A stretch of DNA of 35,516 nt from Anaerolineales bacterium UBA1429 (GCA_002329325.1 DCTX01000005.1:1-35516); one strand, 5' to 3'. Positions 1-7,703 are shown, counted from the first letter of the stretch. Program-made: numbers and translations. Notes: generated by a model not told the origin, from the letters alone.

Positions 1-821
1 GTGGTCAGCCGCTGGATCTGGGCCAGGGAGGCGGGCTGGTTCTGCCGCAGGTACTGGACCAGCACCCCCGCCGCGCGCACCGCCAGGGGCAGATCCTCGC
101 AGCCATAGCCGGCCAGGGTGGTCACGCCCAGATGCTGCAGGAGCGCCTCCCGACAGATGCCCTGCTCAAAGCGCCAGCCGTCGTACAGGGTGATGGCGGC
201 GGGGAGGGCGGCCAGCTCGGGGTGGCGGCGATGGGCCTCGTGGGTATGGGCCTCGCCCTGCTCGTAGCAGGCGTCGCCTCCGTCGCTCACGACAAGCTCG
301 GCGGGCGCCAGCCGGTCCAGCTCGCGTAGCAGGGCATCGCCCGCCGGGTCGTCGAGCTGGGTGGTGGCGAACTCGCCCGTGGTGATATCGGCATAGGCCA
401 CGCCCGCACGATCCCCCTCGCGCGCCAGGGCGACCAGGTAGTTGTTGCGCTTGTCGGCCAGCAAGCCGGGCTCGACCACGGTGCCCGGCGTCACCACCCG
501 CACGACCTCGCGTTCCATCAGCCCCTTGATCGGCTCGTCGCTCACCTGCTCGCAGATGGCGACCTTGAACCCCTTGGCGATCAGGCGCGCGATGTATCCC
601 TCGGCGGCGTGGTGGGGCACCCCCGCCATGGGGACCCGCTGCCCCTTGGCGACGTTGCGCGAGGTGAGCACCACATCTAGGTGCTCGGCCACGGTGTGGG
701 CGTCCTCGTCAAAGGTCTCGTAGAAATCGCCCAGCCGGAAGAAGAGGATGGCGTCCGGGTACTGGCGCTTGATCTCCAGGTACTGCTGGCGGATGGGCGT
801 CGCGGCCGGGGCCGGAGACAT
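1..821 (-). CDS. mutS: DNA mismatch repair protein MutS, N-terminal part (cut by window edge)
   Basis: MutS recognises mismatches and small loops in DNA as a dimer and recruits MutL. Only the first 273 residues are in the window; the reading frame is open to base 1, so the ATPase half lies outside. The start is the ATG at 821. The mismatch-recognition domain is clear: the GDFYETF motif at about residues 31-37 carries the Phe-x-Glu pair that wedges into mismatched DNA, followed by VPMAGVPHHA and CEQVSDE, both typical of MutS1. A connector-like domain follows (DKRNNYLVAL, ADITTGEF). It lies 35 bp behind the PHP-domain gene on the same strand and is probably co-transcribed with it. Identification is firm; only length and C-terminus are unknown. 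Confidence 0.95.
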   Translation of the reverse strand, partial: MSPAPAATPIRQQYLEIKRQYPDAILFFRLGDFYETFDEDAHTVAEHLDVVLTSRNVAKGQRVPMAGVPHHAAEGYIARLIAKGFKVAICEQVSDEPIKGLMEREVVRVVTPGTVVEPGLLADKRNNYLVALAREGDRAGVAYADITTGEFATTQLDDPAGDALLRELDRLAPAELVVSDGGDACYEQGEAHTHEAHRRHPELAALPAAITLYDGWRFEQGICREALLQHLGVTTLAGYGCEDLPLAVRAAGVLVQYLRQNQPASLAQIQRLT

Positions 822-856
822 GGCGGGTGTGGATCCTTTCCTGGACGTGCGTGTCT

Positions 857-2197
857 CTACGGGAGGCCGGCCAGCACAGCCTGTGGCCCGGAAGCCAGCC
901 GCTCGGGCGAAAGACGCCACCGGGCGCGCTCCTGGGGGGCCAGTTTGCTGCCCAGGGCGGCATAGAAGGCCGCCCGCTGGCGGCGCTCCGGCAGCCACCC
1001 CCGGGCCCATTCGCTCAGGTACCCGGCGCCGTGCAACGACTGGAGCACGGTGTGCCCATGCAGCAGATCAGCGCCCTGGATGAACTGCTCGGCATAGGGC
1101 GCCAGGGCAGGCACGCCCAAGTCGTCGATCAGCAACTGGCCGGGCTTGTTCATCTCGGTCCCGATGAACACGGGCAGGCCCAGCTCCCTGGCCAGATCGA
1201 GGGTGGCGTGCAGCCGGGCGACCAGCGCCTGGCGCCTGGCCGCGTCGCCCACATTCCAGTTGCGGTCGGGGATCACCACCAGCCCCAGGGTGCCCAGCGC
1301 CACCAGGTACTCTAGCAGGGCGGCCATATCGGCCTCGCCGTCGCTCTGGCCGTCGAGGTAGGCGTAGCAGGGCAGGGCGCCACAGGCGGCGATGGCGGCG
1401 ACGACGGTCTCCAGGGCGGGAAAGGCGTCGGGGCCGGGCGCCATATAGCCCACACCGCCCTGCTTCATCAGCTTGGCGCGCATGGCGTCATGGGGGTACG
1501 GCGCATCGCCCAGGAACGCCTCGACGGCGTCGTGGGCCATGCCCAGCCTGTCGGCCCAGTAGGCGACCAGGGCGGCGCGATCGGGATAGTGGCGCCGCGC
1601 GGCGGCATCGTAGGCGATGAGCAGGTGGCGCTCGGTGGCGTTGCCCGAGGGCGTGAGCGGGACCACGTCCTGATCATAGTCCACGGCCACGGGCGCCAGG
1701 TAGGCGTTCAGGAGGGCCACCATATCGCGGTTGCGCGCCTCGGCGCGGGCGCGCAGATGGTCCAGCACCGGGCGGGCCGCGGCGGGCGGCTCGCCGCCGC
1801 AAAAGCCCATGCCCACATAGTACATGACGCCGGGCTCGCCGGGCGAGTTGTAGACCAGGTGGCGACGGTCGGGCAGGTAGGCGCGGGTCTCCATGCCGGT
1901 GCCCCCGCGCACGCCCACCTGCGCGCACGCCCACAGCGTCTCCTCCACGCCATCCAGCACGTCGAAATCCACCGTCGCCAGGGCGTACCATCCCTGGCTG
2001 CGGGCCAGCCAGGCCAGCGATGCCGGCGCATAGCCATAGCCGTTGTACGAGTAGATCGTGTGGCAGTGCAGGTTCACGCGGCGCTGGGCCGGTGAGGGGG
2101 CGGCCTCCAGGGGGGGCGCCTGGGCCACCAGGCGCGTCAGCGCCTCTCTTCGAGTGTGCGGCGTGAGATCGTCAAGGGCAGAGATGGGTTGTTGCAC
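857..2197 (-). CDS. PHP-domain metal-dependent hydrolase
   Basis: This is a polymerase-and-histidinol-phosphatase (PHP) fold protein, probably a metal-dependent phosphoesterase of unknown substrate. From the GTG at 2197 it has 446 residues. The diagnostic HxH pair is His44-Cys-His46 within VNLHCHTIYS, followed by YGYAPASLAWLARSQGWYALATVDFDVLDG, the typical early PHP sequence. Later motifs such as FIGTEMNKPGQ (a glutamate often used as metal ligand) and LLHGHTVLQSLHG fit a complete metal site. An in-frame GTG at 2260 would add 21 residues, but these are low-complexity and cross a palindrome. The GTG at 2197 has a GAGG-type ribosome binding site and starts closer to the conserved part. It sits between carD and mutS on the same strand. 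The fold is secure; the substrate is not recognisable. Confidence 0.82.
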   Translation of the reverse strand: MQQPISALDDLTPHTRREALTRLVAQAPPLEAAPSPAQRRVNLHCHTIYSYNGYGYAPASLAWLARSQGWYALATVDFDVLDGVEETLWACAQVGVRGGTGMETRAYLPDRRHLVYNSPGEPGVMYYVGMGFCGGEPPAAARPVLDHLRARAEARNRDMVALLNAYLAPVAVDYDQDVVPLTPSGNATERHLLIAYDAAARRHYPDRAALVAYWADRLGMAHDAVEAFLGDAPYPHDAMRAKLMKQGGVGYMAPGPDAFPALETVVAAIAACGALPCYAYLDGQSDGEADMAALLEYLVALGTLGLVVIPDRNWNVGDAARRQALVARLHATLDLARELGLPVFIGTEMNKPGQLLIDDLGVPALAPYAEQFIQGADLLHGHTVLQSLHGAGYLSEWARGWLPERRQRAAFYAALGSKLAPQERARWRLSPERLASGPQAVLAGLP

Positions 2198-2223
2198 AGA
2201 AGCCTCGCCGTGGGGTCTGGGTA

Positions 2224-2237
2224 CAGAGGCGCCTCTG
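2224..2237. repeat. 14-bp perfect palindrome in the carD-PHP gap
   Basis: CAGAGGCGCCTCTG is a perfect inverted repeat lying between the carD stop codon and the preferred GTG start of the PHP-domain gene. It could be an operator or a small RNA hairpin. If the upstream GTG at 2260 is used, it is simply coding sequence. No second copy was noticed. Confidence 0.4.
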
Positions 2238-2292
2238 GAGGGCGGTCCCGCGAGGCGCACCTGACGGGCGGATGGCCGGTCAAAGGGCGGGG

Positions 2293-2799
2293 TTACTCCT
2301 CGCCCGTGTCGAACATGGCCATGAGGCGGTCCTCGACCTCCTGCTTGGCCTGCTCGATCTCTACCTCCGAGGCGAGGGCCAGTTCGCCCGCCAACAGGTC
2401 CTTGCCCTGCTCCAGCAGTTGCCGATCCACGGTGCCCAAGGGGCGGCGGCTATTCATAAAGTAAAGCACTCGGGCGACGTTGACGATCTGGTCAAAGCAG
2501 CCGGACTTGAGCTGTTCGCGCATGGTGGCCTGGCGGGCGCGCAGGTCCTTGCTGATCTCGCTATCGGCGGGGGGCTCGGCGCAGATCTGCAGATCGTTGA
2601 GCAACTGGCGGGCGGGGGCTACAGGCCGCAGGTTGATCTCGTCGGCGCGATCCACGGGCACCATCAACTGCATGGGCCTGGAAACGGTCGAGATGATGTA
2701 GTAGGCATGGCTCGATTCGCCAATGCTCTTTTCCTGGATCTTGGTGATGGTGCCGGCGCCATAGAAGGGGTGAACGACCTTGCTACCGATGGGGAACAT
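2293..2799 (-). CDS. carD: CarD/CdnL family transcriptional regulator
   Basis: CarD-family proteins bind the RNA polymerase beta subunit through an N-terminal Tudor-like domain and stabilise the open promoter complex. The 168-residue protein begins MFPIGSKVVHPFYGAGTI, the family's signature N-terminus, then shows YYIISTVSRPMQLMVPVDRADEINLRP of the interaction domain and a helical C-terminal DNA-binding half (DLRARQATMREQLKSGCFDQIVNVARVLY). The length is usual for the family. Three start codons lie close together (GTG 2811, ATG 2808, ATG 2799). A GGAGG site lies 11 bases before the last and only 2 before ATG 2808, so 2799 fits the family best, though 2808 is possible. A strong promoter lies about 215 bases upstream, leaving a long leader without a recognisable gene. 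Confidence 0.92.
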   Translation of the reverse strand: MFPIGSKVVHPFYGAGTITKIQEKSIGESSHAYYIISTVSRPMQLMVPVDRADEINLRPVAPARQLLNDLQICAEPPADSEISKDLRARQATMREQLKSGCFDQIVNVARVLYFMNSRRPLGTVDRQLLEQGKDLLAGELALASEVEIEQAKQEVEDRLMAMFDTGEE

Positions 2800-3016
2800 G
2801 CTTTGCATCACCTCCAGGTTCCATCAGCCAGCAGGTTGCCCGCTGGCGCTATTGTTGGTGACGAGTGCAAGGTGGGGCCGAGTAGGCACAGAAAAAGGCG
2901 AGCTACTGCGCCTCAACCACAAGAAGCGCATCGCCGCGCGCATCATCCCGCGCTGGGCGCGCACGGCAGCAGCTTCCCCTGTCAGTCTCGACACGTCAGG
3001 CACTCGCATGCACATA

Positions 3017-3045
3017 ATTATACTCGCGGCAGGCCGCCGTGCCAA
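3017..3045 (-). promoter_or_regulatory. Sigma-A promoter for carD
   Basis: On the minus strand, TTGGCA and TATAAT are separated by exactly 17 bases. Transcription would start near 3010 and run into carD, PHP and mutS. The roughly 200-base leader (2800-3010) contains no ORF I can support. Confidence 0.65.
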
Positions 3046-3089
3046 ACACCGGAGGGCAGATCGCCCGGTTGCCCCCAGATCGGCCGACC

Positions 3090-3689
3090 TCAGGCCGGCC
3101 CTTGGGTCGCCAACCGCACCGTCTCGCCCAGCAGGGCGGCCAGGGCCGCCACGGGCCGCTCGTAAGGGGCCTGGAAGAGGGCCTGGGCCAGCGCCTCGGC
3201 GCTCTCTCCCTCACACGCCAGCGGCGTCGGCTCGGTGCGCTCGTAGGTGGCGATCAGCTGGGCCTGGCCCGACTCCAGGGGAATGGCTCGCACCAGCAGT
3301 TTGTCCGGCGTGATGATCCCCAGGTAGCCCGTCTCGCCTTGCCAGCCGGCCACGACGCGGGGCGTGCCGTAGGCATCGTGCTCGTAATCCAGGGCCAGCA
3401 GCGCCAGGGCGAGGGCGTCGCGGAGGGGATACCCCGCCGCCACCTTGTCGATGACCGGGTCCACCTGGCTGCCGTTGCCCACCACCACCGTGTCGTCCGC
3501 CATGCGCAGGCAGTTGTACGAGATGTAGGGGTTGTCGGTGGGTGCGGCGTCGGCCGTGGGCATCACCGCCGCCCGATCGGAGCCCAGGGCGATGCGCCGG
3601 TCTGGAAAGGAGCGCGAGGAGACGCGATAGCCCAAGAAGCGTTGCCCTTGGCCGGTGCGGCCCAGCACGACGAAACGTCCGATGTACAT
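3090..3689 (-). CDS. purO: Archaeal-type IMP cyclohydrolase (PurO family)
   Basis: PurO closes the ring of FAICAR to give IMP, the last step of de novo purine synthesis, and is best known from archaea, where it replaces the PurH cyclohydrolase domain. The 199-residue length matches archaeal PurO (about 200). Family motifs are plain: MYIGRFVVLGR at the N-terminus, then YRVSSRSFPDRR, NPYISYNCLR, VVGNGSQVDPV, ALALLALDYEHDAYGTPR and GYLGIITPDKLLV. I chose the ATG at 3689, which starts exactly at the family's MYIGR, with a GGAAGG site 6 bases upstream; a longer frame upstream only reads into the neighbour. It is 26 bp behind the UroD-family gene and probably in the same transcript. Whether this genome also has purH cannot be seen here. 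Confidence 0.88.
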   Translation of the reverse strand: MYIGRFVVLGRTGQGQRFLGYRVSSRSFPDRRIALGSDRAAVMPTADAAPTDNPYISYNCLRMADDTVVVGNGSQVDPVIDKVAAGYPLRDALALALLALDYEHDAYGTPRVVAGWQGETGYLGIITPDKLLVRAIPLESGQAQLIATYERTEPTPLACEGESAEALAQALFQAPYERPVAALAALLGETVRLATQGPA

Positions 3690-3715
3690 GGAGTCCTTCC
3701 TTGTTCTCTTGGGGA

Positions 3716-4774
3716 TCAGAGCCAGCCGTGGAGATAGCCGGTCTCGTACATGGCGACGATGTTTTCCGGCGGGCTGACGGCCTGGATGTTGTGGCAAGGG
3801 GCCAGCACATAGCCGCCATCATCGCCGAGGATGCGGATGTTGTCCAGCACCTCCTGGCGCACGTCGTCCACGGTGCCAAAGGCGAGCGTATACTGATTAT
3901 CAACACCGCCGTGGAGCACGATCTTGTCGCCGAAATCGCGCTTGAGGCCGGGGCGCTCCATGCCCCGGCAGCGCCACTGGATCGGGTTGAGGATGTCTAT
4001 GCCGGCGGCGACCATGTCCGCCAGGATGGGGCGCACGGCGCCATCGCTGTGGAAAAAGACATAGGCGCCCGCCTCATGGGCCAGGTCCATCATGCGCTGC
4101 ATGCGCGGCAACAGAAAGGTGCGGATCTGGCTTGGCGAGAAGAGCAGGCTTTCCTGGCTGCCCATGTCCTCGGCCACGTAGCTGAGCAGGATCTGCCCGG
4201 GCAGCGTCTCGTAGATGCGCAGGGTGTTCTCGTAGGCCAGGGCGAAGAGCTTGTCCAGGCAATAATGGACGATCTCCGGATTCAGGATCAGGTCCATGAA
4301 GGCCTGCTCCTGGCCGCGCAGGTTCTTGTAGGTCAGGAACGGCTCCGAGCCGCCCCCCCGAAGAGGCTCCTCCTCATGGCCGACGATCTGGGCCGGCAGG
4401 TCATCGTAGCGCCACCAATCGGGATCGGGCCAGGCGTAGCTGGCCTCGATCTCAGCCACCGAGGAAAAGCGGGCCAGCGGGTGGCTCACGGCCTCGCGAT
4501 AGACGCCCCCGCCATAGTCAATGTCTCGATACGTGATGCCAAATACGTCGCGATCCGGCGAGACCGGCGGGCCCACGTACTCGGGCGACACGCTGAAGGG
4601 GCGGTCGATGTGCAGCCTGTGGTACAGCGTGGCATCGTCGGCGATGCCCAGGTGGCGCTTGAGCCGGGCGTGGGCCTCGTCGGTGGCCCAGTAATCCATG
4701 GGTAGACGGTCGGGCAAGCGATGCTGCAGAACCGCCTGCCACCGCTCCCGGGATGTCATGCTTTCGCGAACCAT
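3716..4774 (-). CDS. Uroporphyrinogen decarboxylase (URO-D/MtaA/CmuA) family protein
   Basis: A 352-residue TIM-barrel protein of the URO-D superfamily, which contains heme-pathway decarboxylases and cobamide or corrinoid methyltransferases. Visible motifs are MTSRERWQAVLQHRLPDRLP at the N-terminus, LLSYVAEDMGSQESLLFSPSQ, a metal-site-like FFHSDGAVRPILADMVAAGID, the loop LHGGVDNQYTLAFGTVDDV and APCHNIQAVSPPENI near the end. The His in FFHSDG and the Cys in APCHN are candidate zinc ligands as in methyltransferase members. It lacks clear marks of a true HemE, so a catabolic or methyl-transfer role is more likely. The ATG at 4774 has GAGGAG 5 bases upstream. A strong minus-strand promoter lies at 4805-4833. 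It leads a two-gene unit with purO; the functional link is unknown. Confidence 0.8.
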   Translation of the reverse strand: MVRESMTSRERWQAVLQHRLPDRLPMDYWATDEAHARLKRHLGIADDATLYHRLHIDRPFSVSPEYVGPPVSPDRDVFGITYRDIDYGGGVYREAVSHPLARFSSVAEIEASYAWPDPDWWRYDDLPAQIVGHEEEPLRGGGSEPFLTYKNLRGQEQAFMDLILNPEIVHYCLDKLFALAYENTLRIYETLPGQILLSYVAEDMGSQESLLFSPSQIRTFLLPRMQRMMDLAHEAGAYVFFHSDGAVRPILADMVAAGIDILNPIQWRCRGMERPGLKRDFGDKIVLHGGVDNQYTLAFGTVDDVRQEVLDNIRILGDDGGYVLAPCHNIQAVSPPENIVAMYETGYLHGWL

Positions 4775-4804
4775 GCCTGCTCCTCGTGGGGTACGGATGG
4801 GCGC

Positions 4805-4833
4805 ATTGTAGGGCGCGCAGGGGTGGTCGTCAA
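4805..4833 (-). promoter_or_regulatory. Sigma-A promoter for the UroD-family/purO unit
   Basis: On the minus strand TTGACG-17-TACAAT, ending about 30 bases before the ATG at 4774. It diverges from the plus-strand promoter at 4944-4972; the 110 bases between show no further recognisable site. Confidence 0.7.
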
Positions 4834-4943
4834 GGGCCGCGGCCGCGGGCCAGGCCGCAGCGGGCGCCGCACCCTGCCCGTTGCTTGCGGTGCGTTCCAG
4901 GAGAGTGCTGTCTTGGGTGGGGAGCAACCCCGCCTCCTGGCGG

Positions 4944-4972
4944 TTGACACACCCTGGGCCGTAGGCTACACT
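4944..4972 (+). promoter_or_regulatory. Sigma-A promoter for the grpE-like gene
   Basis: TTGACA-17-TACACT on the plus strand, with AGGGAGG at 4992-4998 just ahead of the ATG at 5003. It gives a short leader of about 24 bases. Confidence 0.7.
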
Positions 4973-5002
4973 GGCAAGGCAAACAACCAATAGGGAGGCG
5001 CC

Positions 5003-5536
5003 ATGACAGAACGCCTCAATTTCGACCAGAGCCCGCAGCCGGTGCCGCCGGCGGCGGTTGAGGCTGACCCCATTCAGGCGATGCGCGCCCTGTACCGGCG
5101 CATCGTGGAGCTGGAGCGCGATTGCGAGATGGAGCGGGTGCAGCGCGCCCAGGAGCAGCGCCAGGCCGCCGCCGCCCAGCAGGACCTGCTCAACACCCTG
5201 CTCACCCTGCACGATCACCTCGCCGAGACGGTCGAGCGCCTCGGCGTGACGACCAACGCCCGCGAGGCCGCCGTCGTGCGCCGCACCGTCGAGTTCGCCC
5301 GTCTCCTGCAGGAGGCGTTGGCGCGCTATGGCGTCGAGGCGGTGGAGACCCTGGGCAAGCCCCTGGACGAGGCCACCAGTGTGGTGGCGGGCACGGCCGA
5401 GGATCGCGCCGCTCCCCCCGGCACCGTGCTGCGCGAGGAGCAGGTCGGCTATCGCTGGCCCCACGGGCTGATCCGCCCCGCCCGCGTCATCGTGAGCGCG
5501 GCCCCGCCCGCAGAGCCCACACGTCAGGAATCGTGA
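5003..5536 (+). CDS. GrpE-like nucleotide exchange factor
   Basis: GrpE releases ADP from DnaK. This 177-residue protein has the GrpE layout: a charged, Pro-rich N-terminus, a long coiled coil (about residues 25-75, rich in Glu, Arg, Gln and Ala), a helical bundle (LLNTLLTLHDHLAETVERLG), then a small beta domain ending PPGTVLREEQVGYRWPHGLIRPARVIVSA, which matches the GrpE signature (PGTV, GY, LRPA(R/K)V). It diverges from ordinary GrpE: the usual DNF(R/K)R segment and the classic VG(Q)V stretch are missing, replaced by LDEATSVVAGTAED. No dnaK or dnaJ is next to it; instead a zinc-ribbon/TPR gene follows after 16 bp. It may serve a specialised Hsp70-like partner elsewhere. The start is supported by AGGGAGG 4 bases upstream. 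Confidence 0.72.
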   Translation: MTERLNFDQSPQPVPPAAVEADPIQAMRALYRRIVELERDCEMERVQRAQEQRQAAAAQQDLLNTLLTLHDHLAETVERLGVTTNAREAAVVRRTVEFARLLQEALARYGVEAVETLGKPLDEATSVVAGTAEDRAAPPGTVLREEQVGYRWPHGLIRPARVIVSAAPPAEPTRQES

Positions 5537-5552
5537 ACCGGAGGAAGAGGTC

Positions 5553-6101
5553 ATGACGACCCCGGAACGCTCCTGTCCCTATTGCAGCACGATTGTGCCC
5601 GAGGATACAACCGTCTGCCCCGGCTGCCATGAGGATGTGGCGGGGCTGCTGCATCTGACCTATGCCCACGTGATCTATTACAACGAGGCCCTGGCTCTGG
5701 CGCAGCAGGGCGAAGTCGAGCGCGCGCGTGAGTCGCTGTTGCTCAGCTTGCGGCTGAACCGCAACTATGCGCCCGCCCACGCCCTCATGGCCCGCCTGGC
5801 TGCCCAGGGCGGGCAGTGGCGCGAAGCGCGGGAGCATGTGGGCCGCGCCAAGGCCCTGGAGCCCAGAGACAAGTCGCTGGACGCGCTCCAGGAGGCCATC
5901 GAACGGCAGGAGGCGGAGGCCCGCGCTGCCCAGGAGAACGAGGCGGCGCGCCAGGCCCGCGAGCAGCGCGCCGTGGCCGAGCGCTTCTTGGCCGAGCGCC
6001 AGCGCCAGGTGCTGCAGGCGGCCCTGCTGGGCGCCGTCGTGGGCGGCGTGCTGGGCGAGCTGACCCGCTGGCTGGTGGGGCGGAGGGCGGGCGGCGATTG
6101 A
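5553..6101 (+). CDS. Zinc-ribbon, TPR and C-terminal membrane-anchor protein
   Basis: This 182-residue protein has four visible parts. An N-terminal zinc ribbon has two CPxC-type knuckles (CPYC at about residues 8-11, CPGC at about 22-25). Two TPR-like helical repeats follow (YYNEALALAQQGEVERARESLLLSLRLNRNYAPAHALMARL, then GGQWREAREHVGRAKALEPRD). Next is an Ala/Glu/Arg coiled coil (about 110-150), then one hydrophobic C-terminal segment (LQAALLGAVVGGVLGELTRWLVG) with a basic end, so it is probably tail-anchored on the cytoplasmic face. It follows the grpE-like gene by 16 bp with its own GGAGGAAGAGG site and is surely co-transcribed. TPRs plus a GrpE-like partner suggest an Hsp70-related scaffold; that is inference. 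The stop codon overlaps the next promoter. Confidence 0.75.
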   Translation: MTTPERSCPYCSTIVPEDTTVCPGCHEDVAGLLHLTYAHVIYYNEALALAQQGEVERARESLLLSLRLNRNYAPAHALMARLAAQGGQWREAREHVGRAKALEPRDKSLDALQEAIERQEAEARAAQENEAARQAREQRAVAERFLAERQRQVLQAALLGAVVGGVLGELTRWLVGRRAGGD

Positions 6102-6126
6102 CCGTTCGCGTGGCCTGTGCTAGAAT
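6098..6126 (+). promoter_or_regulatory. Sigma-A promoter for the T-box/serS transcript
   Basis: TTGACC-17-TAGAAT. The -35 box overlaps the TGA stop codon (6099-6101) of the preceding gene. Transcription should begin near 6133 and produce the T-box leader. Confidence 0.75.
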
Positions 6127-6132
6127 CTGCCG

Positions 6133-6400
6133 CGATAGGTGATCGGCTGTGAAGGAGACGAGTAGTCCCGACCGGGCTCCCAGAGAGTCGCCCAGGGTGT
6201 GACGGCGACAGCCCGCCGCGATGAAATCCACTCCCGAGCCGTGCGCGAAAGGCGAGGTCCGGGCGCACCCGAGGCTTGCAGAGAAGCGACACCGGCTGGC
6301 CCCCGTTAGCGGGCCCACAAGGCTGCCGGCCCCGCGGTCGGCGGCAAAGAGAGGTGGCACCACGCAAGCACCGCGTCCTTTCGGATGGGGTGCTTTTTCT
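6133..6400 (+). ncRNA. T-box leader (serine-specific) controlling serS
   Basis: A T-box riboswitch binds uncharged tRNA and lets transcription proceed when aminoacylation is low. Visible landmarks, in order: GAAGGAGACGAGTAG at the 5' side of stem I; AGAGAGT near 6183; a specifier region GAAATCCACTCCCGAGC, in which TCC (6227-6229) is a serine codon; and the T-box proper, AGAGGTGGCACCACGC (about 6349-6365). In the antiterminator bulge TGGC, the variable base is C, which would pair with a G discriminator base, as bacterial tRNA-Ser carries. A rho-independent terminator follows at 6367-6400. Specifier and bulge both agree with the downstream gene, serS. The exact specifier placement relies on remembered T-box alignment, not on a computed fold. 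Confidence 0.9.
6367..6400 (+). terminator. T-box-controlled intrinsic terminator
   Basis: AGCACC near 6367-6372 pairs with GGTGCT around 6389-6394, enclosing GTCC/GGAT, and is followed by TTTTTCTT. Its 5' side lies next to the T-box, as needed for mutually exclusive antiterminator and terminator folds. Confidence 0.85.
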
Positions 6401-6428
6401 TGTATACCGCCCATGAGGAGCAACAGCG

Positions 6429-7703
6429 ATGATAGACCTGAACCTGATCCGAGAGCAGCCCGCACTGGTCAAAGAGGCCATGGCCAAGCTCTACGCCGAA
6501 GCGCCCATTGACGAGATCCTGGCGCTGGATGCGCGCCGGCGCGCGCTGCTGGTGGAGGTGGAGACGCTGCGCGCCGAGCGCAACCGCGTGTCGAAGGAGA
6601 TCCCCCGCATGCGCGATCGGGAGGAGCGCGAGGGCCTCATCGCCGCCATGCGCGAGGTGGCTGGGCGCATCGACGCCCTGGATGGAGAGCTGGGGCCCGT
6701 GGAGCAGGAGCTGCATGCCCTGCTGCTGCAGGTGCCCAACATGCCCGATGAGAGCGTGCCCGTGGGCCCCGATGAGAGCGAGAATCTGGTGGTGGCCGAG
6801 CACGGCGCGCGCCCCGCCTTCGCCTTTGAGCCGCAGCCCCACTGGGAGCTGGGGCCCGCCCTGGATATCATCGATTTCGATAGGGGCGTCAAGGTCTCGG
6901 GCTCGCGCTTTTACCTGCTCAAGGGCATGGGCGCCCGGCTGCAGCGCGCCCTGATCAGCTACATGCTGGATGTCCACACGGTGCAGCAGCCCTATGTCGA
7001 GGTCTACCCTCCCTACCTGGTGCGCCGCGAGTGCCTGGTGGGCACGGCCCAGTTGCCCAAGTTCGCCGAGAACCAGTACATGGATCAGGAGGACGATCTA
7101 TGGTTGGTTCCCACCGCCGAGGTGCCGGTGACCAACATGTACCGCGAGGAGATCCTGGACGAGGCGGCCCTGCCGATCTATCACACGGCCTACACCGCCT
7201 GCTTCCGCCGCGAGAAGATGTCCGCCGGGCGCGACACCCGGGGCATCAAGCGCGGTCACCAGTTCGACAAGGTCGAGCTGGTCAAGTTCGTGCGCCCCGA
7301 GACCTCGATGGACGAGCTCACGGGCCTGATCCGCGACGCGGCGGCGGTGCTGGAGGGGCTGGGCCTGCCCTATCGCGTCGTGCAGATGTGCACCGGCGAC
7401 CTGAGCTTCTCGGCGGCGGTCAAGTACGACCTGGAGGTGTGGGCGGCGGGCTGCCAGGAGTGGCTGGAGGTCTCTTCGTGCAGCAACTTTAAAGACTTTC
7501 AGGCGCGGCGGGCCAACATCCGCTACCGGCGCGCCGATGGCAAGATCGAGTTCGTGCACACCCTCAACGGCTCGGGGCTGGCGCTGCCGCGCACGCTGAT
7601 CGCCGTGATGGAGAACTATCAGATGGCGGACGGGCGCATCGCGGTGCCGGAGGCGTTGCGGCCCTACATGGGTGGCATCGAGGTCATCGAGCCCAGGGCA
7701 TAG
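6429..7703 (+). CDS. serS: Seryl-tRNA synthetase
   Basis: SerS charges tRNA-Ser (and tRNA-Sec where present) with serine. At 424 residues it has the normal bacterial length. The N-terminal MIDLNLIREQPALVKEAMAK and the long antiparallel coiled-coil arm (about residues 30-100) that holds the tRNA's long variable arm are clear. The class II core shows motif 2 (CFRREKMSAGRDTRGIKRGHQFDKVE), the serine-binding segments LVPTAEVPVTNMY and EVSSCSNFKDFQARR, and motif 3 (GSGLALPRTLIAVMENYQ). The ATG at 6429 has GAGGAG 8 bases upstream. It is transcribed behind the serine T-box leader and ends at a strong hairpin (7730-7759). Confidence 0.97.
   Translation: MIDLNLIREQPALVKEAMAKLYAEAPIDEILALDARRRALLVEVETLRAERNRVSKEIPRMRDREEREGLIAAMREVAGRIDALDGELGPVEQELHALLLQVPNMPDESVPVGPDESENLVVAEHGARPAFAFEPQPHWELGPALDIIDFDRGVKVSGSRFYLLKGMGARLQRALISYMLDVHTVQQPYVEVYPPYLVRRECLVGTAQLPKFAENQYMDQEDDLWLVPTAEVPVTNMYREEILDEAALPIYHTAYTACFRREKMSAGRDTRGIKRGHQFDKVELVKFVRPETSMDELTGLIRDAAAVLEGLGLPYRVVQMCTGDLSFSAAVKYDLEVWAAGCQEWLEVSSCSNFKDFQARRANIRYRRADGKIEFVHTLNGSGLALPRTLIAVMENYQMADGRIAVPEALRPYMGGIEVIEPRA

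Noticed and set aside
2272..3165. Plus-strand ORF opposite carD
   Set aside because: Shadow frame over carD; no conserved domain.
4775..5554. N-terminal extension of the UroD-family gene on the minus strand
   Set aside because: It would overlap the grpE-like gene entirely; the ATG at 4774 has a good ribosome binding site and the promoter lies between.
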